This document shows, in pieces, positions 32,621 to 45,200 of a stretch of DNA of 64,000 nucleotides; within the stretch, counting starts at the first letter, position 1, and every line of letters begins with the position of its first letter. Source of the stretch: Symsagittifera roscoffensis. Lineage: Eukaryota; Xenacoelomorpha; Acoela; Convolutidae. The translations under genes were made by a program, and so were the position numbers. A model generated the notes under the pieces. It made no database searches, was not told the DNA's origin, and saw only the letters and a list, made by a program, of their open reading frames with translations. The stretch covers positions 62,913,290 through 62,977,289 of the forward strand of contig NC_087063.1 of NCBI RefSeq assembly GCF_963678635.1, read 5' to 3'.

Positions 32621-34608
32621 ACGTTCGGCCTCTCAAACCTTAGCTGTTTTAGGAGGGGCGTAGATTGATGTATAGGTGAGCTGTCCCTGACTTTGTGCCT
32701 CCAGAAACCCTAGTTGTGCAAGGAGGGGCTTTGTTGAGTACAGTTTGCAATGTCGTATTGTTTTTCAAGCTGTAAATGTATCATTGACTTTATGCCTCCC
32801 AAACCTTAGCTGTGTTAGGAGGGGCGGTGTTTTATGTTAAGGTGAGCTTTCCTGACTTCAGCCTTCAAAAAAATTTTTTGTGGTAGGAGGGGCTCAGGGG
32901 GATGTTTTGTGAGCTGTTCTGTACTTCGTACCTCCCAAAAACTTTAATCGTTCTAGGAGAGGCTTTATTGAGGAAATGTTGCAATGCCGTATTGATTTCA
33001 AACTGTAAGTCCAGCATTTGACTTTGCACCTCCAAAAACCTTATTTGTGTTAAGAGGAACTTGTTGAAGACACTTTGCCATGCCGTATTGTTTTTAATGC
33101 TATAAACTGATCATTTGCCTTGTGCCTCAAAAAACTTAAGTTGTTTTGTTGGGGCTTAGTGGAAGATTTAGCTGAGATTTTCTTCAGTTCGTGCCTTCAA
33201 AATCTTAATTGTGTTGGGAGGAACTTTGTTGAGGACAACTTGCAACACCGTATTGGTTTCATTACTGTAGTACTATCATTCGACTTTGTGCCTCCAGAAG
33301 TCTTACTTGTGTTAGGAGGCGCGTAGTTGGATGAATAGGTGAGCTCTTCTGACTCCTTGCCTTCAAAAACATTAGCTGTGTTAGGAGGGGTGCCGTTGGA
33401 TGTTTAGCCGAGCTATTACTGACATTAGGCCTCCAAAAAAAATAGTTGTTTTAGGAGGGGCACATTTAGATGGTTAGTTGAGCTGTTGCTGATTTTTTGC
33501 CTCCAGAAAGTTTACTTGCGTCAGATGAGGCTTAGTTATGGACAATTTGCAATGCTGTGATCTTTTTTAAACCTGTAAAATGATCATTTGCCTTTGTGCC
33601 TCCAAAAATTTTAGTTGTTTTAGTTGGGGCTGAGTTGAAGATTTAGTTGACAAATTGCAACGCCGTATATGTTTTAATACTGTAGTATCATCAATCGACT
33701 TTGTTCCTCCAGAAGTCTTAGCTGTGTTAGGAGGCGCGTAGTTGGATGTATAGGTGAGCTCTCCTGGCTAGCATAAATTTATTTGTGTTAAGAGATGCTT
33801 TGTTGAGGAAAACTTGCAATGTCGTATTGTTTTCCAAGCTGTAAATGTATCAATGACTTTATGCCTCCCAAACCTTAGCTGTGTTTTATGTTAAGGTGAG
33901 CTTTCCTGACTTCAGCCTTCAACAAAAAAAAACTTTTGTGGTGGGAGGGGCTCAGGGGGATGTTTTGTGAGCTGTTCTGTACTTCGTACGTCCCAAAAAC
34001 TTTAATCGTTCTAGGAGAGGCTTTATTGAGGAAATGTTGCAACGCCGTATTGATTTCAAATTGTAAGTCCAGCATTTGACTTTGCGCCTCAAAAAACCTT
34101 ATTTGTGTTAAGAGGAAATTGTTGAAGACACTTTGCCATGCCGTATTGTTTTTAATGCTATAAACTGATCATTTGCCTTGTGCCTCAAAAAACTTAAGTT
34201 GTTTTAGTTGTGGCTTAGTGGAAGATTTAGCTGATATTTTCTTCAGTCGTGCCTTCAAAATCTTAATTGTGTTGGGAGGAACTTTGTTGAGGACAACTTG
34301 CAACACCGTATTGGTTTCATTACTGTAGTACTATCATTCGACTTTGTGCCTCCAGAAGTCTTACTTGTGTTAGGAGGCGCGTAGTTGGACGAATATGTGA
34401 GCTCTTCTGACTCCTTGCCTCCAAAAACTTCAGCTGTGTTGGGCGAGGCTTAGTTGAGGACAACTTGGATTGTCCTTTTTAATTCTACTTCTAATAATAC
34501 ATCATTTGCCTCTGTGCCTTCAAAAACATTAGCTGTGTTAGGAGGGGTGCCGTTGGATGTTTAGCCGAGCTATTACTGACATTAGGCCTCCAAAAAACCT
34601 TAGTTGTT
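32621..34608. repeat. Two-module satellite segment
   Basis: A/B modules again, closely related to those at 28.2-29.8 kb (for example the GCCTCCAGAAGTCTTACTTG module). No gene seen. The junction to the next 45-bp block is sharp, TTAGTTGTTTTATGACAGAA. Confidence 0.85.
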
Positions 34609-36930
34609 TTATGACAGAAATGAGTATCAAAAAAACGACTATCAACAAAACGCCAAAGATAGAATTGACTATCAAACAGATTATAAAAACGAAACGAAAA
34701 AGGTAGAAAGAATTCAGTATCAAAAAGAATTTTATCAAGAAAACGCTAATGATAGAACTGAGTATCAAACAGATTACAAAAACAAAACGAAAAAGATAGA
34801 AATTGGTATCAAAAAGATTAACATCAACATAATGGTATTGATAGAAGTGAGTATAAAAGAGATTAGTATAAAATGCTAATGACAGAAATGAGTATCAAAA
34901 AGGTTAATATCAACTAAACGCTAATGATAGAAATGAGTTTCAAAAAGATTACTATCAACAAAACGCTATTGACAGAAATGAATATCAAGAAAACGTCTAT
35001 CAACAAAACGCCAAAGATAGAACTGAATATCAAACAGATTATGAAAACGAAACGAAAAAGGAAAAAAAAATTCAGTATCAAAAAAAATTTATCAACAAAA
35101 CGCTGATGATAGAATTGAGTATCAAACAGATTACAAAAACAAAACGAAAAAGATAGAAATTGGTATCGAACGTTCGGCCTCTCAAACCTTAGCTGTTTTA
35201 GGAGGGGCGTAGATTGATGTATAGGTGAGCTGTCCCTGACTTTGTGCCTCCAGAAACCCTAGTTGTGTAAGGAGGGGCTTTGTTGAGTACAGTTTGCAAT
35301 ACCGTATTGTTTTTAATACTGTAGTGTTATCAATTGACTTTGTGCCTCCAAAAATTTAAGTTGTGTTGGCGGGGCTTAGGGCTTAGATGAGGACAACTTG
35401 CTTTGCCGTATTTTATTTTAATGCTGTAAATTGACAATTTGCCTTTATGTCTAGCATAAATTTAGTTGTGTTAGGAGGTGCTTTGTTGAGGAAAACTTGC
35501 ATGGTCGTATTGTTTTTCAAGCTCTAAATGTATCATTGACTTTATTCCTCCCAAACCTTAGCTGTGTTAGGAGGGGCGGTGTTTTATGTTTAGGTTAGCT
35601 TTCCTGACTTCAGCCTTTAAAAAAAAAATTGTGGTAGGAGGGGCTCAGGGGGATGTTTTGTGAGCTGTTTTGTACTTCGTACCTCCCAAAAACTTTAATC
35701 GTTCTAGGAGAGGCTTTATTGAGGAAATGTTGCAATGCCGTATTGTTTTCAAACTGTAAGTCCGTCATTTGACTTTGCGCCTCCAAAAACCTTATTTATG
35801 TTAAGAGGAAATTGTTGAAGACACTTTGCCATGCCGTATTGTTTTTAATGCTATAAACTGATCATTTGCCTTGTGACTCCTTGCCTCCAAAAACTTCAGC
35901 TGTGTTGGGCGAGGCTTAGTTGAGGACAACTTGGATTGTCCTTTTTAATTCTACTTCTATTAATACATCATTTGCCTCTGTGCCTTCAAAAACTTTAGCT
36001 GTGTTAGGAGGGGTGCCGTTGGATGTTTAGCCGAGCTATTACTGACATTAGGCCTCCAAAAAAACTTAGTTGTTTTAGGAGGGGCGCATTTAGATGGTTA
36101 GTTGAGCTGTTGCTGATTTTTTGCCTCCAGAAAGTTTACATGCGTCAGGTGAGGCTTAGTTATGGACAATTTGCAATGATGTGATCTTTTTTAAACCTGT
36201 AAAATGATAATTTGCTTTTGTGCCTCCAAAAATTTTAGTTGTTTTAGTTGGGGCTGAGTTGAAGATTTAGTTGAGCTCTTCTTGAGTTCATGCCTCCAAA
36301 ACTCTTAATTGGGTTGGGAGGAACTTTGTTGAGGACAAATTGCAACGCCGTATAGGTTTTAATACTGTAGTATCATCAATCGACTTTGTTCCTCCAGAAG
36401 TCTTAGCTGTGTTAGGAGGCGCGTAGTTGGATGTATAGGTGAGCTCTCCTGGCTTTTTGCCTCCAGAAATTTCAATTGTGTTAGCGGGGCTTAGATGGGG
36501 ACAACTTGTGATGCCGCTTTTAACATTTATGCATTAAATTTGTCTCTGCCTTTGTGCCTACAAAAATGTTTTTTTTTTGTTAGGGTGGGCTTAGTTGAGG
36601 ACAACTTGCATTGTCGTATTTTATTCTACTTCTGTAAGTAGATCATTTGTTTCTGTGCCTCCAAAAACTTTAGCTGTGATAGGAGGGGCATGTGGAATGT
36701 TGAGTTGAGCTGTTATTAACTTCGTGTCATCAAAGACTTTAGTTAAGATGGGCTTTGTTGAGGACAACTTGAATTGTTGTATTGTTTTTAAAAGTTTAAA
36801 TTTATCATTTGACTTTGTGCCACCAAGTTCTTTATTTGCCATTGGAGATGTTTATTGGGTTGTTTAAGTCGGTTTTCGTTGACTTGTAGCGTTCAAAAAC
36901 CTTCATTGTGTGAGAAGCGGCTAAGTTGAG
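33882..36930. repeat. 3.06-kb tandem duplication, copy 1
   Basis: Composite unit of satellite, a 45-bp repeat block (34609-35168) and satellite. It matches 36943-39991 at an offset of 3,060-3,061 with very few differences (one A-run length change, an A/C at about 34714 versus 37774, and a few near the right end). Confidence 0.9.
34609..35168 (+). repeat. 45-bp repeat block 2
   Basis: About 560 bp of the 45-bp repeat inside the 3.06-kb unit, near-identical to 37669-38228. Short + ORFs (for example MSIKKTTINKTPKIELTIKQ-type) reflect the repeat. Confidence 0.85.
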
Positions 36931-36942
36931 TGTTAAGGTTAA

Positions 36943-39900
36943 TGTTTTATGTTAAGGTGAGCTTTCCTGACTTCAGCCTTCAACAAAAAAAACTTTTGTG
37001 GTGGGAGGGGCTCAGGGGGATGTTTTGTGAGCTGTTCTGTACTTCGTACGTCCCAAAAACTTTAATCGTTCTAGGAGAGGCTTTATTGAGGAAATGTTGC
37101 AACGCCGTATTGATTTCAAATTGTAAGTCCAGCATTTGACTTTGCGCCTCAAAAAACCTTATTTGTGTTAAGAGGAAATTGTTGAAGACACTTTGCCATG
37201 CCGTATTGTTTTTAATGCTATAAACTGATCATTTGCCTTGTGCCTCAAAAAACTTAAGTTGTTTTAGTTGTGGCTTAGTGGAAGATTTAGCTGATATTTT
37301 CTTCAGTCGTGCCTTCAAAATCTTAATTGTGTTGGGAGGAACTTTGTTGAGGACAACTTGCAACACCGTATTGGTTTCATTACTGTAGTACTATCATTCG
37401 ACTTTGTGCCTCCAGAAGTCTTACTTGTGTTAGGAGGCGCGTAGTTGGACGAATATGTGAGCTCTTCTGACTCCTTGCCTCCAAAAACTTCAGCTGTGTT
37501 GGGCGAGGCTTAGTTGAGGACAACTTGGATTGTCCTTTTTAATTCTACTTCTAATAATACATCATTTGCCTCTGTGCCTTCAAAAACATTAGCTGTGTTA
37601 GGAGGGGTGCCGTTGGATGTTTAGCCGAGCTATTACTGACATTAGGCCTCCAAAAAACCTTAGTTGTTTTATGACAGAAATGAGTATCAAAAAAACGACT
37701 ATCAACAAAACGCCAAAGATAGAATTGACTATCAAACAGATTATAAAAACGAAACGAAAAAGGTAGAAAGAATTCCGTATCAAAAAGAATTTTATCAAGA
37801 AAACGCTAATGATAGAACTGAGTATCAAACAGATTACAAAAACAAAACGAAAAAGATAGAAATTGGTATCAAAAAGATTAACATCAACATAATGGTATTG
37901 ATAGAAGTGAGTATAAAAGAGATTAGTATAAAATGCTAATGACAGAAATGAGTATCAAAAAGGTTAATATCAACTAAACGCTAATGATAGAAATGAGTTT
38001 CAAAAAGATTACTATCAACAAAACGCTATTGACAGAAATGAATATCAAGAAAACGTCTATCAACAAAACGCCAAAGATAGAACTGAATATCAAACAGATT
38101 ATGAAAACGAAACGAAAAAGGAAAAAAAAATTCAGTATCAAAAAAAATTTATCAACAAAACGCTGATGATAGAATTGAGTATCAAACAGATTACAAAAAC
38201 AAAACGAAAAAGATAGAAATTGGTATCGAACGTTCGGCCTCTCAAACCTTAGCTGTTTTAGGAGGGGCGTAGATTGATGTATAGGTGAGCTGTCCCTGAC
38301 TTTGTGCCTCCAGAAACCCTAGTTGTGTAAGGAGGGGCTTTGTTGAGTACAGTTTGCAATACCGTATTGTTTTTAATACTGTAGTGTTATCAATTGACTT
38401 TGTGCCTCCAAAAATTTAAGTTGTGTTGGCGGGGCTTAGGGCTTAGATGAGGACAACTTGCTTTGCCGTATTTTATTTTAATGCTGTAAATTGACAATTT
38501 GCCTTTATGTCTAGCATAAATTTAGTTGTGTTAGGAGGTGCTTTGTTGAGGAAAACTTGCATGGTCGTATTGTTTTTCAAGCTCTAAATGTATCATTGAC
38601 TTTATTCCTCCCAAACCTTAGCTGTGTTAGGAGGGGCGGTGTTTTATGTTTAGGTTAGCTTTCCTGACTTCAGCCTTCAAAAAAAAAAATTGTGGTAGGA
38701 GGGGCTCAGGGGGATGTTTTGTGAGCTGTTTTGTACTTCGTACCTCCCAAAAACTTTAATCGTTCTAGGAGAGGCTTTATTGAGGAAATGTTGCAATGCC
38801 GTATTGTTTTCAAACTGTAAGTCCGTCATTTGACTTTGCGCCTCCAAAAACCTTATTTATGTTAAGAGGAAATTGTTGAAGACACTTTGCCATGCCGTAT
38901 TGTTTTTAATGCTATAAACTGATCATTTGCCTTGTGACTCCTTGCCTCCAAAAACTTCAGCTGTGTTGGGCGAGGCTTAGTTGAGGACAACTTGGATTGT
39001 CCTTTTTAATTCTACTTCTATTAATACATCATTTGCCTCTGTGCCTTCAAAAACTTTAGCTGTGTTAGGAGGGGTGCCGTTGGATGTTTAGCCGAGCTAT
39101 TACTGACATTAGGCCTCCAAAAAAACTTAGTTGTTTTAGGAGGGGCGCATTTAGATGGTTAGTTGAGCTGTTGCTGATTTTTTGCCTCCAGAAAGTTTAC
39201 ATGCGTCAGGTGAGGCTTAGTTATGGACAATTTGCAATGATGTGATCTTTTTTAAACCTGTAAAATGATAATTTGCTTTTGTGCCTCCAAAAATTTTAGT
39301 TGTTTTAGTTGGGGCTGAGTTGAAGATTTAGTTGAGCTCTTCTTGAGTTCATGCCTCCAAAACTCTTAATTGGGTTGGGAGGAACTTTGTTGAGGACAAA
39401 TTGCAACGCCGTATAGGTTTTAATACTGTAGTATCATCAATCGACTTTGTTCCTCCAGAAGTCTTAGCTGTGTTAGGAGGCGCGTAGTTGGATGTATAGG
39501 TGAGCTCTCCTGGCTTTTTGCCTCCAGAAATTTCAATTGTGTTAGCGGGGCTTAGATGAGGACAACTTGTGATGCCGCTTTTAACATTTATGCATTAAAT
39601 TTGTCTCTGCCTTTGTGCCTACAAAAATGTTTTTTTTTTGTTAGGGTGGGCTTAGTTGAGGACAACTTGCATTGTCGTATTTTATTCTACTTCTGTAAGT
39701 AGATCATTTGTCTCTGTGCCTCCAAAAACTTTAGCTGTGATAGGAGGGGCATGTGGAATGTTGAGTTGAGCTGTTATTAACTTCGTGTCATCAAAACCTT
39801 CAGTTAAGATGGGCTTTGTTGAGGACAACTTGAATTGTTGTATTGTTTTTAAAAGTGTAAATTTATCATTTGACTTTGTGCCACCAAGTTCTTTATTTGC

Positions 39901-39991
39901 CATTGGAGATGTTTATTGGGTTGTTTAAGTCGGTTTTCGTTGACTTGTAGCGTTCAAAAACCTTCATTGTGTGAGAAGCGGCTAAGTTGAG
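36943..39991. repeat. 3.06-kb tandem duplication, copy 2
   Basis: Second copy of the composite unit. Twelve bases with a TGTTAAGGTTAA-type junction separate it from copy 1. Near-identity implies a recent event or an assembly effect. Confidence 0.9.
37669..38228 (+). repeat. 45-bp repeat block 3
   Basis: Copy of block 2 within the second 3.06-kb unit. Flanking satellite junctions are the same on both sides. Confidence 0.85.
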
Positions 39992-40045
39992 GACAACTTG
40001 CAACGCCGTTTTTATATTTAAGGCTGTAAATTGATCATTTGATCA

Positions 40046-40765
40046 TTAGTTGAGCTCTTCTTGAGTTCATGCCTCCAAAACTCTTAATTGGGTTGGGAGG
40101 AACTTTGTTGAGGACAAATTGCAACGCCGTATAGGTTTTAATACTGTAGTATCATCAATCGACTTTGTTCCTCCAGAAGTCTTAGCTGTGTTAGGAGGCG
40201 CGTAGTTGGATGTATAGGTGAGCTCTCCTGGCTTTTTGCCTCCAGAAATTTCAATTGTGTTAGCGGGGCTTAGATGAGGACAACTTGTGATGCCGCTTTT
40301 AACATTTATGCATTAAATTTGTCTCTGCCTTTGTGCCTACAAAAATGTTTTTTTTTGTTAGGGTGGGCTTAGTTGAGGACAACTTGCATTGTCGTATTTT
40401 ATTCTACTTCTGTAAGTAGATCATTTGTCTCTGTGCCTCCAAAAACTTTAGCTGTGATAGGAGGGGCATGTGGAATGTTGAGTTGAGCTGTTATTAACTT
40501 CGTGTCATCAAAACCTTTAGTTAAGATGGGCTTTGTTGAGGACAATTTGAATTGTTGTATTGTTTTTAAAAGTGTAAATTTATCATTTGACTTTGTGCCA
40601 CCAAGTTCTTTATTTGCCATTGGAGATGTTTATTGGGTTGTTTAAGTCGGTTTTCGTTGACTTGTAGCGTTCAAAAACCTTCATTGTGTGAGAAGCGGCT
40701 AAGTTGAGGACAACTTGCAACGCCGTATTTATTTTTAAGGCTGTAAATTGATCATTTGAGTTGTG
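40046..40765. repeat. Partial third copy (about 717-bp tandem duplication)
   Basis: Matches 39328-40045 at an offset of 717-718, starting TTAGTTGAGCTCTTCTTGAG. The only clear length difference is in a T run. It then leads into the GGCAA block. Confidence 0.85.
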
Positions 40766-40989
40766 CCTCCAGAAAACCTAAGTCGTGTTAGGAGGGGCTT
40801 AGGTGATCTGTTCTCGACTTCGTATCTCCAAAATCTTAGTTGTATTAGGATGGGATTGGTTGAAGACAAATTGCAATGTCGTATAGTTTTTTTATTACTG
40901 CAAATTTATCATTTATCATCAACTTTTATTCGGAGGGTTTTGGTGAGCTATCTATCCTTCTATCTACCCAAGTTGTTCTTTATCCTCAG

Positions 40990-41390
40990 GCTGGCAAAGC
41001 AGGGGAGCGCAAGGCAAAACAAGGTAGCGTAGGGCACGGAGTTGCAAAGCAATTCAGGGCAGTGCGAATCAAGGTATGGAAGGGCAGGGCAAATCAAGGC
41101 AAGTGGGCAGCGCAAAGCAGGGCAGGGCATTACAAAGCAAGGTAGGCAGCGCAAAGCCAGGTAAGGCAGGCGAGAAAGCAATGCAAGGCAGCGTTAGACT
41201 AATTGGTGCGAGGCAAAGCAGGCAGATCGAAGCAAGATAGGCCAAAGCAAGGCAAGCAGAGCAAGCAGGGCAAAGAGAGGCAGAGCATAGCAAAGAAAGG
41301 CATGGTAGGTCAATACGAAGTTGGGAAGGGCAAATCAGGACACGGAATGGCCGAGCATCGCACGACAGGCAGCGTAAAGAGAAGTATAAC
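40990..41390. repeat. GGCAA/AAGCA low-complexity block, copy 2
   Basis: Near-copy of 30580-30970 at an offset of about 10.4 kb, with the same order of sub-motifs and scattered substitutions. Confidence 0.85.
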
Positions 41391-42067
41391 AATGTAGACC
41401 TTTCTCGTTTATATCTAATTTCGAAAATACCCAAGATTTTTTTAAAGACAAATAACAAGTAAAATTTAAGTAACTAAGTTTTTGTATCTACATTTTTGTA
41501 TCTACTCTTTTCATTTAAAAAAAAACGTTCAAAAAATTTTCGGAAAAAATAATGGATTAATGTAATGGAATATATGTACCGACAGAGTTTTACATGTCAA
41601 ATTGAACTGAGTGCTGCAATGATCGGAGAGTCTATGATTTGTAATCAATTTTTTATCGAATTGGTGACTCGTGTCTTCAATAGTTATCAGTAAGTTTCAT
41701 TTTCAATTTCAAAACTTACTCGATAAACTTATACTTACCGAAGAAAAAATTCCAAATAAGGCGGAGAAGGATTATGCTTAATCGATTGAAACTTGTGTCA
41801 TAGGTCTTTCTTGGATAAAAGAGTCTATTGGCATTGCAAAACCTATTTTCTCTAATGAAAATGCAGTACTTAAACGTAGGCTTCAAAAATTGGGGGGCCT
41901 TGCAAGAAGAAGTCTTCCGAATTTGATTGACACGAAAAACCTAAAAATAACCTGATTGATCTAAGGGAAACTTCGCGACCTATGCGCAAAAAAAAATCAT
42001 TTGAATTGATTCGCTGTTTCTAGCATCAGAATAAGAGGCGCCAATACAGAAGAATAAGCTTTGAAAA
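41391..42067. other. AT-rich spacer and ORF debris, copy 2
   Basis: Matches 30971-31510, then holds about 255 bp not present in copy 1 (about 41910-42150). No gene recognised; the residual coding sense GLSWIKESIGIAKPIFSNEN near 41800 parallels copy 1. Confidence 0.5.
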
Positions 42068-42274
42068 TTGAAAATATATTATTCGAACAATATTATGCTT
42101 TTACCACAGTCAGCTCTAATCGAAAACCAAAACTTCGATCTTGATTTTACGAAAACTACCTATTCAATTACTACATGCCATACTCTAACAAAAGAATTAC
42201 TGGAACAGTTTTCCGACCACATAAAAAACCGGAAGAAACCATATAATCAGAATATTTTATCAACGATACGCTAA
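42068..42274 (+). pseudogene. ORF fragment preceding the main 45-bp array, copy 2
   Basis: 68 codons ending TKELLEQFSDHIKNRKKPYN and then the first repeat units. The second half matches the copy at 31520-31641. One frame change later the sequence reads YQRYANDRIVYQKK, the repeat frame. Possible N-terminal remnant of the Helitron-like gene whose Rep region lies at 48480-51401; no domain is recognised in the fragment itself. Confidence 0.35.
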
Positions 42275-45200
42275 TGATAGAATTGTTTATCAAAAAAAAA
42301 CTATCAACAAAACGGTAAAGTTAGAATTGAGTATCAAACATATTATAAAAAACAAAACAAAAAAATAGAAATCAGTATCAAAATATAACCACCAACCTAA
42401 CAGCATTGACAGAAATGAGTATCAAAAAAATTGCCATCAACAAAACGCTAATGATAGAAAGGGGCATCAAAAAGAATACTACCAACAAAACGCTAATGAC
42501 AGAAATGATTATCAAAAAAACTACCATCAACAAAGCGCTAGTGATAGAAATGAGTACCAAAAAGAATGGTATCAACAAAACGCTAATGATAGAAATTAGT
42601 ATCAAAAAGAATACTATCAACAAAATGCTACTGACAGAAATGAGTATCAAAAAAACGACTATCAACAAAACGCCAAAGATAGAATTGAGTATCAAACAGA
42701 TTATAAAAACGAAACGAAAAAGGTAGAAAGAATTCAGTATCAAAAAGAATTTCATCAACAAAACGCTAATGATAGAATTGAGTATCAAACAGATTACAAA
42801 AACAAAACGGAAAAGAAAGAAATTGTATCAAAAAGATTAACATCAACATAATGGTATTGACAGAAGTGAGTATAAAAAAGATTAGTATAAAACGCTAATG
42901 ACAGAAATGAGTATAAAAAAGAATAGTATCAACAAAACGATAATGATAGAAATGAGTATCAAAAAGGTAAGTATCAACAAAACTCTAATGATAGAAATGA
43001 GTATCAAAAAGGTTAATATCAACTAAACGCTAATGATAGAAATGAATTCAAAAAGATTACTATCAACAAAACGCTACTGACAGAAATGAGTATCAAAAAA
43101 AATTACTGTCAACAAAATGCCAAAGATTGAATTGAGGATCAAACAGATCATAAAAAACGAAACAAAAAAAAGTAGAAAGAATTCAGTATCAGAAGGAATT
43201 TTATCAACAAAACGCTAATGATAGAATTTAGTATCAAACAGATTACAAAAACAAAACGAAAAAGATAGAAATTGGTATCAAAACAATTAACATCAACATA
43301 ACGGTATTGATAGAAGTGAGTATAAAAAAGATTATTATAAAACGCTAATGACAGAAATGAGTATCAAAAAGATTAGTATCAACAAAAGATAATGATGGAA
43401 ATGAGTATCAAAAAGAATACAAAAAACAAAAGATAGAAACTGGTATCAAAAAAATACAACCAACAAAACGCTAATGACAGAAAAGAGTATCAAAAAAACT
43501 ACCATCAACAAAGCGCTAGTGATAGAAATGAGTACCAAATATAATATCAATAAAACGCCAATGATAGATTTGAGCATCAAACAGATTATAAAAAAAACGA
43601 AACGAAAAAGGTAGAATTCAGTATCAAAAAGAATACTATCAACAAAACGCTAAAGACAGAATTGAGTATCAAACATATTTTAAAAGTAAAGAAAGTAGTA
43701 TCAAAAAGATTAACATCAAAATAACAGTTTTGATAGAAGTGAGTATCAAAAAGATTAGTATTAATAAAACGCTAATGACAGAATTGAGTTTCAAATAGAA
43801 TAGTATCATTAAAACGCTAGTGACAGAAGTGAATATCAAAAATAATACTACCAACAAAACGCTAATGATAGAAATGAGTATCAAAAAGAAATCTACCAAC
43901 AAAAAACTAGTGATAGAAATGAGTATCAAAAAAATAACTATCAATAAAATGCTAATAACAGAAATGAGTATCAAAAAAATTACTATCGACAAAGTAGTGG
44001 TGATAGAATTGAGTGTTAAAAAAAACTATCAACAAAGGCTAAAGATAGAATTGAGGATCAAACAGATTACAAAAAAACGAAAAAAAAAAATTAGGAATCA
44101 GTATAAAAAAACACTATCAACAAAATGCTGATGACAGACGTTAGTATCAAAACGGTAAATATCAACAAAACACTAATGGTAGAAAAGGTCTCAAAAAGAA
44201 TTTTATCAACAAAACGCTGAAGACAGAAATGAATATCAAAAAAAATTACTGTCAACAAAACGCTAGTGATAGAAATGAGTATCAAACAGATGACCAGATT
44301 ACAAAAATCAAAACGAAATAGATAGAAATGTATATCAAAAAGAATACTATCAACAAAACGCTAGTGATAGAAATGAGTATCAAAAAGAATTATATCAACA
44401 AAACGCTAATGACAGAAATAAGTATCAAAAAGGTTACTATCAACAAAACGCTAATGATAGAAAAGAGTATCAAAAAGAATTTTATCAACAAAACGCTAGT
44501 GATAGAAATGAGTATCAAAAAGAATTATATCAACAAAACGCTAATGACAGAAATGAGTATCAAAAAGAATACTATCAACAAAACGCTAGTGATAGAAATG
44601 AGTATCAAAAAAAATTATATCAACAAAACGCTAATGACAGAAATGAGTATCAAAAAGGTTACTATCAACAAAACGCTTCTGGTAGAAAAGAGTATCAAAA
44701 GATTTTATCAACAAAACGCTAATGACAGAAATGAGCATCAAAAATTACTATCAACAAAACGCTTGTGATAGAAATGAGTATCAAACAGATTACCAGATTA
44801 CAAAAATTAAAACAAAAAAGATAGAAATGAGTATGAAAAAGAATACTATAAACAAAACGCTAGTGATAGAAATGAGTATCAAAAAGAATTTTATCAAGAA
44901 AATGCTAATGACAGAAATGAGTATCAAAAAGGTTACTATCAACAAAACGCTAATGGTAGAAAAGAGTATCAAAAAGAATTTTATCAACAAAACGCTAATG
45001 ACAGAAATAAGTATCGAAAAAATTACCATCAACAAAGTGCTAGTGATAGAAATGAGTATAAAAAAACAATCAACAAGCGGCTAAAGATAGAATTGAGGAT
45101 CAAACAGATTACAAAAAAAACATAACAAAAAAAATAGGAGTAATTATAAAAAAGCACTATCAACAAAACGCTTATGGTAGAAAAGAGTATCAAAAAACTT

